DNA of 64,000 nt from Azadirachta indica (lineage: Eukaryota > Streptophyta > Magnoliopsida > Sapindales > Meliaceae). Each line of letters starts with the position of its first letter. Within the stretch, counting starts at the first letter, position 1. Made by a program: the position numbers and the translations under genes. The stretch spans positions 1,282,179-1,346,178 of the forward strand of contig CM040441.1 in NCBI GenBank assembly GCA_022749755.1, given 5' to 3'. Positions 1 to 10,514 of this stretch are shown here, one piece after another. Under the pieces are notes generated by a model. That model was not told the DNA's origin. It worked only from the letters and a program-made list of their open reading frames with translations, and did no database searches.

Positions 1-2400
1 GATCCGAGAAACAAAGAATTTCTTTAATTTATTCTTCAAAAATAGTTTTCAAAATTAAAATACTGAATCGTAATTTTAAAATTTTGATTTTGAAAATGAT
101 TCATACATATTATTTAAAACATAATTTAAATTTAAAATTTAAAATAAATGTGTAGCACAATATTTGAGAACATGTTTTCCATTTGCTTCAGCAGTAATTT
201 TATTAAACAGCAAATTATATATATCACGAATGTAAAATAAAACCTACATATGTGAATGGTTTATAAAAAACAATCAACTCATCCACATAATACCCGTTAT
301 GAATTAATTATCAACAAATGTTTATTCTTAATTATGAATAGCAAATTATAAAAGATAACGTTAAAATTAATCAAAGATTATATATGAACCCAATTTTGTG
401 TTTTAAACAATGATGTTTAAACAAGCAGGAAAAATTCTTCCAAATTTCTTTTTTTTTTTAAACTTTTAAAAAGGCATTTTCGTTTTTACGGTAATTATCG
501 AACAAGAAACAATGTTTCGTCTTTCTTCTTTTGATATCAAAGAAAAGTTTTATGTTTTGAAAAAGAAAGAGTTCATAACGGAGAGGAGAGAAAAAATAGA
601 AATACATGAGAAAGTAAAAAAAGAGGTATAACTGGATTATAGAGTTTAGTTATAACTAGATTGTAGTAGATAGAGTTTAGAAAAAACTAAAAACTCTTAA
701 AACAATAATTTTCCTTTCTTAATTTACACTGCATTTTAAAATAATTTTTACAATAATTTCTTAAAATAAATTTATCATAAGATCACCAAACACGTTTTTC
801 TTTAATATTCTTTCAATAGCTTTTCAAAATAATGTTACCAAACATGTGTTTTCAATATTTATTTTTTAAAAAATTGAGAATTGTATTTAATTCAAATGGG
901 CCCTAAATATCTTTAAATACATTTTGTTCTTTTCAAAGTGTTGGATAAAATTAAATTGCAACAGTAAATAAAATGTTTATGTATACTTACGTTCATAATT
1001 ACCTAAAAATTTACTTCAAGGACATTAAGTTTTTAAATACATTTTTGACATATTTGCATGATCTACAATAAAATTTATTTAAATTTATTTCAATCTTTCA
1101 AAAGAATATTAAAGCCTCAATTAATTATTTTATATTTTATGCTGATAGTTATTGATAGTGAAAATTATAGTATAAATTTTTAAGTTGTTTAAATGCAAAT
1201 ATTGAAGATTGTTAGAAAGAAGCTTGATTTTCAAAAGTTAAAATGTAATTAAATTTATTTTTGATGTTTCAAAATTCTAAAATATTTTGATCAACCTATT
1301 TCTACTATAATTTACAAATTATTATCTTAATTTTCGAATGTACAGTTTCGAAGAATTAAAGGTAAAAATATATTATTTTAATAAATTTGTTTGAAGATAT
1401 TTAGGATTAGTTTGAGATTGTTATAGATTTTAAAATAAGATAATTTTAATATTCTGTAGAAAGAATTAATGTTGAACAGAATCAATTTACTATTTACAAA
1501 ATTTTATTTTTAAAAGTGCCATAAATTTCAAAAACAGTTTTGTCTGTTTCATAAATTTTATTGTTAAAATATTGCAGTAATCATAATTACCAAAATGTAC
1601 ATATTTAATAGTACTAATAAATGAATTTAATTTTAACTAAGTATTTGTTTATATACACACATAACACTTTGAAATAATTTATAGCAGAAAATATAACAAT
1701 TTTAATCATATTTTCAAAAAAATAAAAAAGCAATAAAAAGAAAAAATATTTTGATTTTAATAATTTCATTTCCTAATTAAAGTTAAAATTTAATAATTGT
1801 TTTAGGGATAATTTGGGTTTTTCTAATTTTAAATTGGTATATTTGGTATCATGTTTACAAATAAAATTGCTTTCCAAAATCTGTTTCGAAAGCAACTCTT
1901 TTTTTATTTTCTAAAAACCTATTGTAAAATAAGGTAATTTTGTCAAAAGTCATGATGAAAAATTTTTACCAAACACTTAAAATAACTTTTAGCTACTCAA
2001 AATACTTTTAACTCTTCTAATAGCAATCTCGCTCTAAGTTAGATTAGGGCTGTTAGGTTTACGCTTGGTGTCGGCATCTTATGATAACCCTAAAATTTTG
2101 TTAATGCAACCCACAATGTATAATCCATTATGTGGTAATGGATTTATTTGACCTTATAACAAACTTGCCTATTCAGGTATTGAGGTTTGTGTGATACATT
2201 GTTTTGTTTGGCAAGCATATGTCATAGTGCATTTCATTAAGTGTTTCTCTTCCCACAACAAGTCCTTATCAAGGAACCGCCCATTATTTCCTAATTGTGT
2301 TACCTACAACAAAAATATTCAAGTTTTGCACTTTAGTACCCAAAAGGCTTTAGGTCCTTGAGTGTTAGTTTTGGTTCCTTTCGCAAGCAACATTTTTTTA
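1..2400. other. AT-rich non-coding stretch
   Basis: No gene is recognisable. Homopolymer runs and A/T-rich words dominate, and stop codons are dense in all frames. The first ~500 bases have a recent copy at 43485-44010 and an older diverged copy at about 39830-40470. Short motifs such as 'accaaacac' near 790-850 and 1970 resemble ends of degenerate MITEs, but no clear inverted-repeat pair can be assigned. Confidence 0.7.
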
Positions 2401-2401
2401 A

Positions 2402-2795
2402 CACTATATATGCATTTTTGTTAATGGGGCATGGAAAACTTATATGGCCAACATCATCATAATAACTGCATGCAATTTTGGAATCATTCATAGAAGTAGC
2501 CTTCACTAATAATCAAAATTCTAAGCTTCCAAGGATTAAATACATACAAGAAAAGTTTAATAAGGAATGTTATAAGGAATTATTTTTTCTAAAGAGAGAT
2601 TGATCTTCTAGCCATTGGAGATATTCTAGCTGTTGATCATTTCTTGATTGATTTTTTTTCTTTATTAACTAGAGTCAATGAGACATAGAACATTATGATG
2701 ATTTTTCCTTTTATGATGATGATTTTCCTTTTATTAACTAGAGTCAATGAGACAAGAAAATCATAATTTCACCTTTTGATATCTTTTCTTATTAG
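2402..2795 (-). repeat. Copia LTR-like repeat, copy 1
   Basis: This block is repeated, diverged, at 15690-16035 and again in copy B (45890-46285 and 59150-59490). Shared words include 'taataaggaatgttataagg', 'ctagagtcaatgagaca' and 'gatttctccttttgat'. It abuts the 3' end of a minus-strand copia pol (2796-3640), exactly where a 3' LTR would lie. I therefore infer that it is the LTR of that element. Precise LTR termini (TG...CA) and a target-site duplication were not found. Confidence 0.5.
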
Positions 2796-3640
2796 CCTCA
2801 AGGTGGGCAATGTCATGTGATGCACTCCTAATGTGTATCGTAAGGATAGAAAGGGTTATTTGGCTAATGGCTTGTGAATGCATCAGCTATTTGAAGATGT
2901 GCAGGAATATGTTATGTCAAAAGGGAGCCTTGAACTACTTTTTCCCGTGCAAAATGAACATCAAGTTCTATGTCTTCTTTTGGGTCGTGAAAAACTAGAC
3001 TTCTTGTGATATGAATGGCACTCATATTGCCACAAAAGAGGAGTGGTGTTTTTGAGAGTGGATTGCCAATTTCTTGCAACAAATATGTCACCGAGTGTGT
3101 TGATGATGGAGTCGATGGCAATGTCATTGTTACCTATGATAATAACATCATCAACACAAATTAATATAAGAATAATTGTAGGATTTTTATGAAGAATAAA
3201 GAAAGAGGTGTCAGGTTTGTTACCATGGAAAATAAGGCCTATTAAAGCATTGGAAAGACATTCAAACCATGCTTTAAGCCATAGGGTGCCTTTTGTAGTT
3301 TATAGACATGACTTGGATGGATAGACTCTTGGAAGCCAGGAGGTTGTTCTATATAAATTGTCTCAGTTAGGTTGCCGTGTAGGAAGGCATTACAAACATC
3401 TAATTGTTTCATTATCCATATTGAGTGTACAATAATGGCGAGAACAAGTCTAATAGTGGTAGGTTTAATAACTGGACTAAAGGTCTCATCAAAGTCAATC
3501 CCAAGTATTTGCATGAAGCCTTTAGCAACTAATCTTGCTTTAAAGCGATTGACGGAGCCTATGATAAACCTATTTGGATCCTATGATATTTCTTCCTGCC
3601 TCACAAAGAACCAAGGTCCAATTTGATTATGATGAAGCGC
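2796..3640 (-). mobile_element. Ty1/copia pol remnant (RT + RNase H), minus strand
   Basis: Reading leftwards, the reverse transcriptase begins near 3640 with a copia-type 'FFVRQEE' and continues with '[11 protein letters not shown]', '[11 protein letters not shown]' and 'YGLKHG' (3514-3242). After a frame change comes the palm motif as CVDD instead of YVDD (about 3150-3165). The protein then jumps from the RT palm straight to the RNase H motif 'NMSAIHI...VFHDPKE' (3127-2912), so the RT thumb/connection is missing. The pol C-terminus ends near 2796 beside the LTR-like repeat. Frameshifts and stops make it non-functional. The same lesions are present in copy B at 46286-47125. Confidence 0.9.
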
Positions 3641-3831
3641 TTGAAGTTCTTTCACTGCTATGACCCGTAACATGTTCTTGAGTGCTATTCAAAGAGTTTT
3701 GGGTTCTTTATGATGGCTGATTTACAAGGCCAAGATAGGATTTTTCTTTAGTTTGCTTTGAGTAAGCAAAGGATGAGTAATTGTTTCGGTTTGGGTTGAA
3801 GATTGTACAAACTCTCAATTGTGGAAATATT

Positions 3832-4217
3832 GACCTTGGTCAACTACAATACTTCCTCAGTATAGAAGTAAAACCCTTCAATAAAGGAATTTTTCTCTCC
3901 CAGGCCAAATACACAAAAGATATTTTGACTCGAGCAAACACATAAAATTGCTCCACTATAAACACACCTATTGCTGTTAAAATGACCCTTTTTCCAGATG
4001 ACAATAATCTTGTAAATGCAATGGTGTATCATAGCCTTGTCAGAAGTCTACAATACCTCACATTTACAAGGCTGGATATTTCAAGCACCCACTAAGGCTA
4101 TGATATACGGATTGTCAAACAGATATTAAGATACTTGCAGGGAACTCTCATCTTTTGTCCAGTGACAGATTTTCTTGTGCGCGTGAGTTGTAATTACCTG
4201 GACGGGGTCAATGGGTG
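3832..4217 (+). mobile_element. Ty1/copia RT thumb/connection fragment, plus strand
   Basis: The plus-strand translation gives '[13 protein letters not shown]', '[18 protein letters not shown]', 'LFPDDNNLVN', 'SLQYLTFTRLDIS' and 'VKQILRYLQGT', the conserved region after the copia RT palm. This is the part absent from the adjacent minus-strand remnant, yet it lies on the opposite strand. It has two in-frame stops (after LTRANT and after DISSTH). The second is a CAA-to-TAA difference from copy B, where the frame stays open for 78 codons (47468-47704). Confidence 0.88.
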
Positions 4218-4431
4218 ATCAAGAAGACTTCAGCTTTAGCACTAGGTGTGTTTAATTTAGATATATTTAATATATTGTGGATCCATCATTCCGTTAAACA
4301 TTCTTGATTCAATTTAGAAGCAAAACCTATCCTTGTAAAAGTGATTTTTCGTTTGATGAAGAGAATTTCTAGAGCTTTTGGTTTGGGCAATTCTTGATTC
4401 AATTTATAGAGCAGTCGTAGACCAACCATTG

Positions 4432-4617
4432 ATCACATAAAAAAATTTTTTGGGTGCATCACATATGCCCGCATTCCAAATGCAATGAGGAAAAATCTGG
4501 ATTACAAACAGAAAAAAATGTATTTTCTTTGGTGTTAGTGATCAATCAAAAAGCTTACATGTTACCAATCACAACACTAAGAAAATCATAATAAGCTGTG
4601 ATGTTATTTTTAGTTGC
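4432..4617 (+). mobile_element. Ty1/copia integrase C-terminal fragment, plus strand
   Basis: The translation shows 'KFFGCITYAHIP', 'KNLDYKQKKMYFL' and, after a frameshift, 'GVSDQSK...TKKIIISCDVIF'. This is the signature downstream of the copia integrase core (FGC..Y.H.P...RKKLD...IFLGYS..SKAYR...KKVIISRDV.F). In an intact copia element this region precedes RT; here it follows RT-derived sequence, so the block is rearranged or comes from a different element. Copy B equivalent: 47919-48100. Confidence 0.82.
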
Positions 4618-4698
4618 CAAAAGAAGTTGTAGATATGGTACAACTGATTTTATATTCTTCTACAAACAAAGAGAAAAGTCATATTTATTTGCTTCATA

Positions 4699-4882
4699 GA
4701 TAGTGGTTATGTTGGAGATCCTAATGATAGAAAAAGCACTTCTAATTATTTTTTTAATGATGGGTTCAGGTAATGTTTCATGGTCATAAAAGAAAAAAAT
4801 AGCCTATTGTGACAATAGTTCAGCAATAAAACTCTCCAAAGATCCGATGTTACATGAACGAAGCAATTATACAGACGTAAGG
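4699..4882 (+). mobile_element. Ty1/copia RNase H fragment, plus strand
   Basis: Visible motifs are 'DSGYVGDPNDRKSTSNYFF' and, after frameshifts, 'CDNSSAIKLSKDPMLHERS' with 'TDVRY'. They correspond to the copia RNase H (D.DYAGD..DRKSTSGY.F ... CDNSSAI.LSKNP..H.RSKHIDVR.H). The middle, including the catalytic Glu region, is lost. It lies 80 bp after the integrase fragment. This is a second RNase H in the locus, distinct from the minus-strand one at 2912-3127. Copy B equivalent: 48183-48365. Confidence 0.85.
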
Positions 4883-4895
4883 TATTGTAGTAAAA

Positions 4896-4989
4896 ACTCA
4901 ATCACAAAGTGAGAGCCAAAAAAATAAGAACTCAATCACATACTTTCAGTTTTAGAAACAAATATGAACTCAATCACAAAGTGAGAGCC
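4896..4989 (+). repeat. Short direct repeats downstream of the copia RNase H
   Basis: A 22-bp unit beginning 'actcaatcacaaagtgag' occurs at 4896-4917 and exactly again at 4968-4989, with a shorter partial copy near 4930. It directly follows the RNase H fragment, so it may be the remains of an LTR boundary. The same repeat is present in copy B (about 48376-48471). Confidence 0.6.
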
Positions 4990-4999
4990 AAAAAAACCT

Positions 5000-7900
5000 T
5001 ACCAAATGCACCAATAAATCAACACCAAAGTGAAAGAGCCAAAATAAGACTACAGAAAAATTCTGAAAATTAGAGTTGCCGTAAACATAAATTTTGGATG
5101 TCCTAAAGAGCTTTGATGGTCAATCACACCGTCCAGAATCAAGAACTATGTGTGTAGAATCTCTACATAAAATTTGAGTTAAAACGAAGTTCAAATCGCC
5201 ACCCAATTGTTAGCTTGATGAAAACTATGTAGGACTGAAATTTTCTGATAAAGTGCAATCTTTCTGTCTTATGGCTTGCACTACTCTTCTCAGACACACA
5301 CCTTATATAGCCACAAAACACAAAGTTAAAAAATACTTTTAACCATGTGTGCTTCAAAATTGGGTTTTCTCTAAATAGGAGTAAAGCCCAACCCAACAGT
5401 AGTGGTGGTGGGAAGGGATTGAGGGGAAGATGAAACAGCGGAAGACTTTGAAGATTTTTGTTTACAAAGGAAAAGAATTGACAAATCTTGATGGGTGAAA
5501 AAATTGAATTTTGGTTGAAGAGAAAGAAGAATTTGTGAAATTATGATTTTGGGCAAAATTTGCAATCTTGAAATAAAATATTTTCTTTTAATTTCTTATC
5601 TTTAGTTGTTGAATAATCAAACCTGCTATCTCTTTTTGTTCGTTCCTTCGTTGATTGGCAGCCATGGAGTTGGAGAAGTCCTTGATAAATAGGGGCTTAG
5701 TGCTGGTTGAAGAAGTGACGTGAATTTAAGGAAAGAAATGCATGCAAAAGGAGATAATAGCATAAAAAAGTAGAGAAACCGAGGAAGAGGAGGGTGAAGC
5801 TAAGATGTTGAAAACAAAATGTACGGTAGATATAATCGGAAATAGAAAATTGAAGAATTAGTTTGTTCTATGAGAGAGATGAAGGGTGTTTGGATTTGAG
5901 CATATGCACCTGAAAAAAAAAAAAGTAAGCAAAAGAGGAGAGAGTGAAAAATGGTATAAGGAAGAAATGTTGCAGCCAATCAAATGCCATGTGTTAGGAT
6001 AATTATCATTTAATTTAATTTAAATATCATTTAATTATATTATTTAGTTTTGTAACTACAATTTAATTTTTGTTTAAACACAATAAATTATTATTTAATT
6101 CCTGTCAAAGTAAAAAAATATTTTATTTTATGTCTAAACCAATTTATTTTCCCATCAAACTAATCAATTAGTCATTAATTTCACATCAAAGTTAAAAAAT
6201 TATTATTTTGAGCACACAAATTAACAAATATGCTAGACATAGTCTGATCCTATGGGACCCATTTATTTTTAAATTTATGTCAAGGTTAAATTTTATACTA
6301 TTTTTCTTTAATCTTATACCACGGTAAGACGTAACGAAATATTTTTTAAACTTTTTGGTGACAAGTAATTAGGTTAAATTTGAGAGAATTTTAGGGCATT
6401 TTTCCTTTTCAAAAACTGTTTTTTAAGTTAAGAATGATTAATGACTTTGACCTTTCTCAATGAACATTTTAAGTTAAAATGAATGTTTTTCATTACTAAA
6501 TTTTAAATAAAAATTTTCAGTAATTATCTATGCAATTCAATAGTTGATATATTACTAAGTTGTCAATGTCAAATATTACCTTTTCATTTTAGACTTCGAC
6601 TATTAATTATAATTAAATACAAATCTTATTTCAATATTAGTTTTGTAATATACGACGTTGCCCTTTTTCAACGTCACCGAAAGTGCTGTGACTATATGCC
6701 CTTATTTGCTAAAGGAAATATCAAATATGTCCCTTCATTTTACAACACAAATTAAAAACTTTAAACATTATTTGCTTGACTGTACATATTGAACTGAATA
6801 AATTTTTAATAATATTTTATTATATATTAATTTTTTTGCAATTAAGCTTATTAATACATTATTTCAAATATTGAACACTAGTATTGTGATTAATATGTAA
6901 CAATCTTATTTTTTGGTTTCAAAATGCATATGCCAAATTAGGAGAACCATAGCTTGTAAAGTCAATCTCACTGCAGTAGTTTTTAATAAGTTACAAAGGT
7001 AGAGAGCTTTTAATGTAGTCAAATTACTTTCTCGCTAGTGATATAAAACGTAATGTTAAGGGCCTGTTTAGTATATCCTTTTAAGTAGAAGTTTTGAAAG
7101 TAGATATTTTATTAACAGAATTTTTATAAGTAGATTTTTTAATAAAAATTTATTAATTGTTTAATTATTATAAAAAATTTTTAGAAAAAATTGAGTAATT
7201 TCTATAAGTTTTTAATACTTTACTTTAAAGAAATAACATAAAAAATTTTAAATAAAATAAAAATATTTTAAATAATTTCACGTTTCCAAAAAGGTCAAAA
7301 AAACTCTATTGTTAAAAACCTAAATTTTAAATTTCTTCTAATAAAAGAAAAATGACCTTTTTAATTTTTAAAAACCTTTGTCTAGTACCAACCAAATAAC
7401 TTCTAAATAATCAATTAAGAAATTTATATTCTTTAACTATATATGTAAAGGTAATACAAAGAATTGACGTAATATATAATGTAAAAATTTAAAAATTTTA
7501 ATGCAAAATTTCATTAAATTTACAAATTGAAGTATTAAATTTAAACAAAAAATATTAAATATGAAATATAAAAGTAAAAATGTGTATAACAAGAAATTTA
7601 ACATATTTTAGACAATTATATTTATCAATAAATATTTTGCACTCTTTTGATTGACCTAGAAAAACACTGTCAAATATTATGAGTTTTTTCAAGAGTATGT
7701 ACAGTAAAAAATAATAATACTGAAGAAAAAAAGAACAGAGCAATGACGTATATAACTATTAAAATTCTTGTATTAACCGTTCACATTTGAACTAGGGAAG
7801 CAGCGGTGGGTGGAGATATGATAAGTTTGATAACTTCTCTCTCAATGTGACTTTTTAAGCCGAAGTGAACAATTTTCTTTTTAATGTAATTTTGAATACA

Positions 7901-8200
7901 AATTTTCATTCATTAATCTATGCAATTTAATAGTGAATATAATCACTAAATTATCAACATCAAAAGTCACCTAATTTTAGATCTCGATTGTTAAAGTATA
8001 AATAAATACAAATCTTATTGCATTTTATTTTTGTAATATTATGTTGTTTCCTTGTATATCTCACACTAAGAAATTTCTTCTGTTTTTTAAGAATGATATG
8101 ATAGAGTACACTTTAATTTTCATCTAATCCTTCTACAATTAGATGATGTTTCCAGAATTATTTGTAAGAGTTTAATTTAACAGTGTAACAGTAATTATGT
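5000..8200. other. Long non-coding stretch (contains a minor ORF and a MITE-like block)
   Basis: No gene could be identified. A minus-strand ORF of 64 codons (5371-5565) is kept in copy B (48852-49046) but matches nothing I know. A TATA-like 'CTATATAAGG' lies on the minus strand at 5301-5310, and an ATG in good plant context (ATGGCTGCC) lies at 5665-5663 minus. From 6000 on, the sequence is A/T homopolymer-rich intergenic DNA with no supported coding content. Confidence 0.5.
7060..7400. repeat. MITE-like dispersed repeat
   Basis: The block opens with 'gggcctgtttagtatatcc', close to the 'GGGCCTGTTTGGTA' type of terminal sequence seen in many plant hAT and Harbinger MITEs. It ends near 'tagtaccaaccaaataac', whose reverse complement resembles that start only loosely. 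A diverged relative lies at about 41780-42200, and copy B carries it at about 50530-50880. No target-site duplication was confirmed. Confidence 0.35.
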
Positions 8201-8215
8201 AATTTCAACAAGTAT

Positions 8216-9785
8216 CCTAGAGATTGTGGGATTGAGTTGCTCAATCTATTTGTCGATAAGTTGAAGTACTCAAATTTGGTTAATGAGCCAAGTTCTCGGG
8301 GTAAACTTCCAATTTATTCCCATTTAAGATAAGTTTAGTTAGAGAATTTAACTTTCCGAATTCCACTGGAATCTCCCTTACTATATGATTAAAAGAAAGA
8401 TCAAGCACACTTAATTGAGATAAGTTTGCAAACTTAGTTGGTAAGCTCCCAATCATATTATTCGTCGAAATGTTTAAAGTGCCAAGTGTTGGGCATTTTC
8501 CCTAATTGGTTGAGATTTCATCATAAAATTTATTGTGGCTTAGATCAATGAAATATAGGTTTGGATAAATGCCAAAATCTTTAGATATATTTTCACAGAG
8601 ATTGTTCCATTCAAGACGAGCTCTAGTTAGGCATATGCAATCTCTCAAGCTTTTAGGGATTGAACCTTCAATATGATTATTACCTATTGTGAATTTCTAA
8701 AGTAATTTTTTTTTGCAAATATTGTTTGGTAAATAGCCAGTGAATTGATTTGCATTTAACTCTAGCTTACTCAACTTCAGCAAATTTCCTATTTGTTGAG
8801 GAATAAAACTAGAAAGTTCATTATTATACAGGTATAATGACATAAAATTGGTTAGATTTCCAATTGAAAGAGGAATAACACCATTGAGATGATTTCCTGA
8901 CAAATCTAGATCAAGAAGAGCTATCAAATTTCCTATGTTTGGAGGAATATGACTAGAAAGAGAATTATTAAGAAGATACAAAATCATCAAGTTAATCAAA
9001 TTACCCAAAGAAAGAGGAATCGAACCATTCAATTGATTGTCGGTTAAGTCTATATTGGAAAGAAACTTTAACCTTCCTATTTCTTTAGCAATAGCACCAG
9101 AAAGCCCATTTTCATATACTCTTAATGTCCTCAAATTGCTCAGATTTCCAATTAAAGAAGGAATAATACCACTGAGATGATTTCTGGACAAACTTAGTTT
9201 TGACAAAACCTTTAAATTTCCTATACTTGAAGGAATAGAATCGGAAAGAAAATTTTCAGAAAGATGCAGAGTCTTTAAGTTAATCAGAAATTGACCAATT
9301 TCTAATGGTATTTCTACAAAAAAAAAAATATTTACATGTAAATCAAGTTACTTAAACTTTGTAAGATGGGCTATTTGAGGTGGGATGATGTCAAAAAATT
9401 TATTTAGACTGAGATTAAGATATGCAAGATGAGGAAAAGATAAAAATGAAAATTCATGAAGCATACCTTTAAAACCTGTAGTTGACAGGTTAATACCAAG
9501 GACTCTTCCAACAAGATTAAAGTGAATTCCAAACTAAGAACATGGGCTGATTTTTTATTTTCAGTGAGAAGAATTATAAGCATCATTAACAGGAAAAAGA
9601 TTCCATGAAGCAAGGAAAGAAAGGTTCTGATTTTGATGGAGGCTTGCTTTCTGATTAAGAAGAGCATGAGCTTCTTCAATTGAAGTAGAAGACATAATAA
9701 CAAATGAAAATTTCAAAATAAGTAATTGGATAGGAGAAACAAGTGAGAAAACTAGAATCTTATGTTTAAAGGATAATGACTCCAT
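8216..9785 (-). pseudogene. LRR-1(A): MIK2-like LRR receptor pseudogene, ectodomain only
   Basis: The start is the Met at 9785 (MESLSF...), followed by a hydrophobic signal peptide ('ILVFSLVSPIQLLIL') and an LRRNT-like 'EEAHALLNQKASL...SWNLFP'. About 95 bp upstream is a TATA box. A long run of plant-type LRRs follows (repeats of 'GxIPxxIGNLxxLxxLxLxxNxLS'), readable in one frame at 9206-8697 and then in pieces to about 8216. Stops and frameshifts interrupt the signal/LRRNT region, the block near 9320-9350 (an A-run) and 8690. Compared with copy B it has lost a few bases near 8308 ('ccaatttattccc' against 'ccaaaaagtttattccc'). No island, transmembrane or kinase part is present, so the coding remnant stops within the LRRs. 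Resembles MDIS1-interacting receptor-like kinase 2 ectodomains. Confidence 0.9.
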
Positions 9786-10135
9786 AGGAAAACCAAGATG
9801 GAAGTAGACAATGAATTTGCGAAGGAAAAACCTAAATTGATTATATTCGCGCATAGAAAATAAGCAGATGAGGAGTCTAATTTATAGAAACCACATGAGC
9901 AATGCTGTATAAGAGGTCAGGAAAAAAAAAAAAAACATGTAGATTGCATTAGATTATTATTTAAAATGAAAAATGTAAGTCAATAACTACTACTTGATTT
10001 CTTATCAAATTATTTTCTCACTCTAATAAATGAATATCATCATTTTGTATAAGTCTATGTGTCAAGTCCACAAAAAATAGGTAAACTAACACCTATCATT
10101 GATTATATTATAAATCCACTGACCGAAAGCCATTT
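9786..10135 (-). promoter_or_regulatory. 5' leader and TATA region of LRR-1(A) (leader copy P1)
   Basis: Minus-strand 'CTATAAATT' at 9879-9887 lies about 95 bp upstream of the LRR-1 start, a typical plant TATA-to-ATG distance. The same leader, with the same TATA word and a neighbouring 'GTGGTTTC', recurs at 10212-10500, 13329-13480, 13830-14045 and 14655-14875. Function is inferred from position and conservation only. Confidence 0.55.
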
Positions 10136-10181
10136 GAACAATTCAAAAGATATTTCAAATTAGCATTCAAATTTCTATGAA

Positions 10182-10500
10182 TCAATTGTTATTAAAGAAT
10201 GGTGACTCCATAGAAAAACTAAGATGGAAGCAAAATGATGAAGTTGTGAAGGTAAAAACTAAAATGATTATATGCTCACATAGAAAACAAGCATATGAAA
10301 AGCCCAATTTATAGAAACCACATAAGCAAACCTCGTATAAAAGGTAAGGCAAAAAAACATATAGATTGCATAATATTATTATGACTCCAATTTTTATCAA
10401 ATTATTTTTTCACTCCAATAAATGAATATCATCATTTCTATATGTCTACTCATCAACTCCATGAAAGTAGTTAAAGTTACACCCAGTATTTATTCTATTA
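10182..10500 (-). pseudogene. Orphan 5' end of a further LRR gene (leader copy P2 plus 9 codons)
   Basis: This is a second copy of the LRR leader, with 'CTATAAATT' at 10306-10314 about 95 bp before an ATG at 10211. The reading frame gives only MESPFFNNN and then a stop, matching the start of LRR-2 (MELSSFNNK) before homology breaks off into the upstream DNA of LRR-1. So a promoter and nine codons were duplicated without the body of the gene, or the body was deleted. Copy B keeps the same structure (53640-53975), with the ATG at 53668. Confidence 0.7.
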
Positions 10501-10514
10501 TAAATCCATTAGTT

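Noticed and set aside
3844..4032. 62-codon minus-strand ORF (and 47330-47518) as a gene
   Set aside because: It is the antisense shadow of the plus-strand copia RT fragment.
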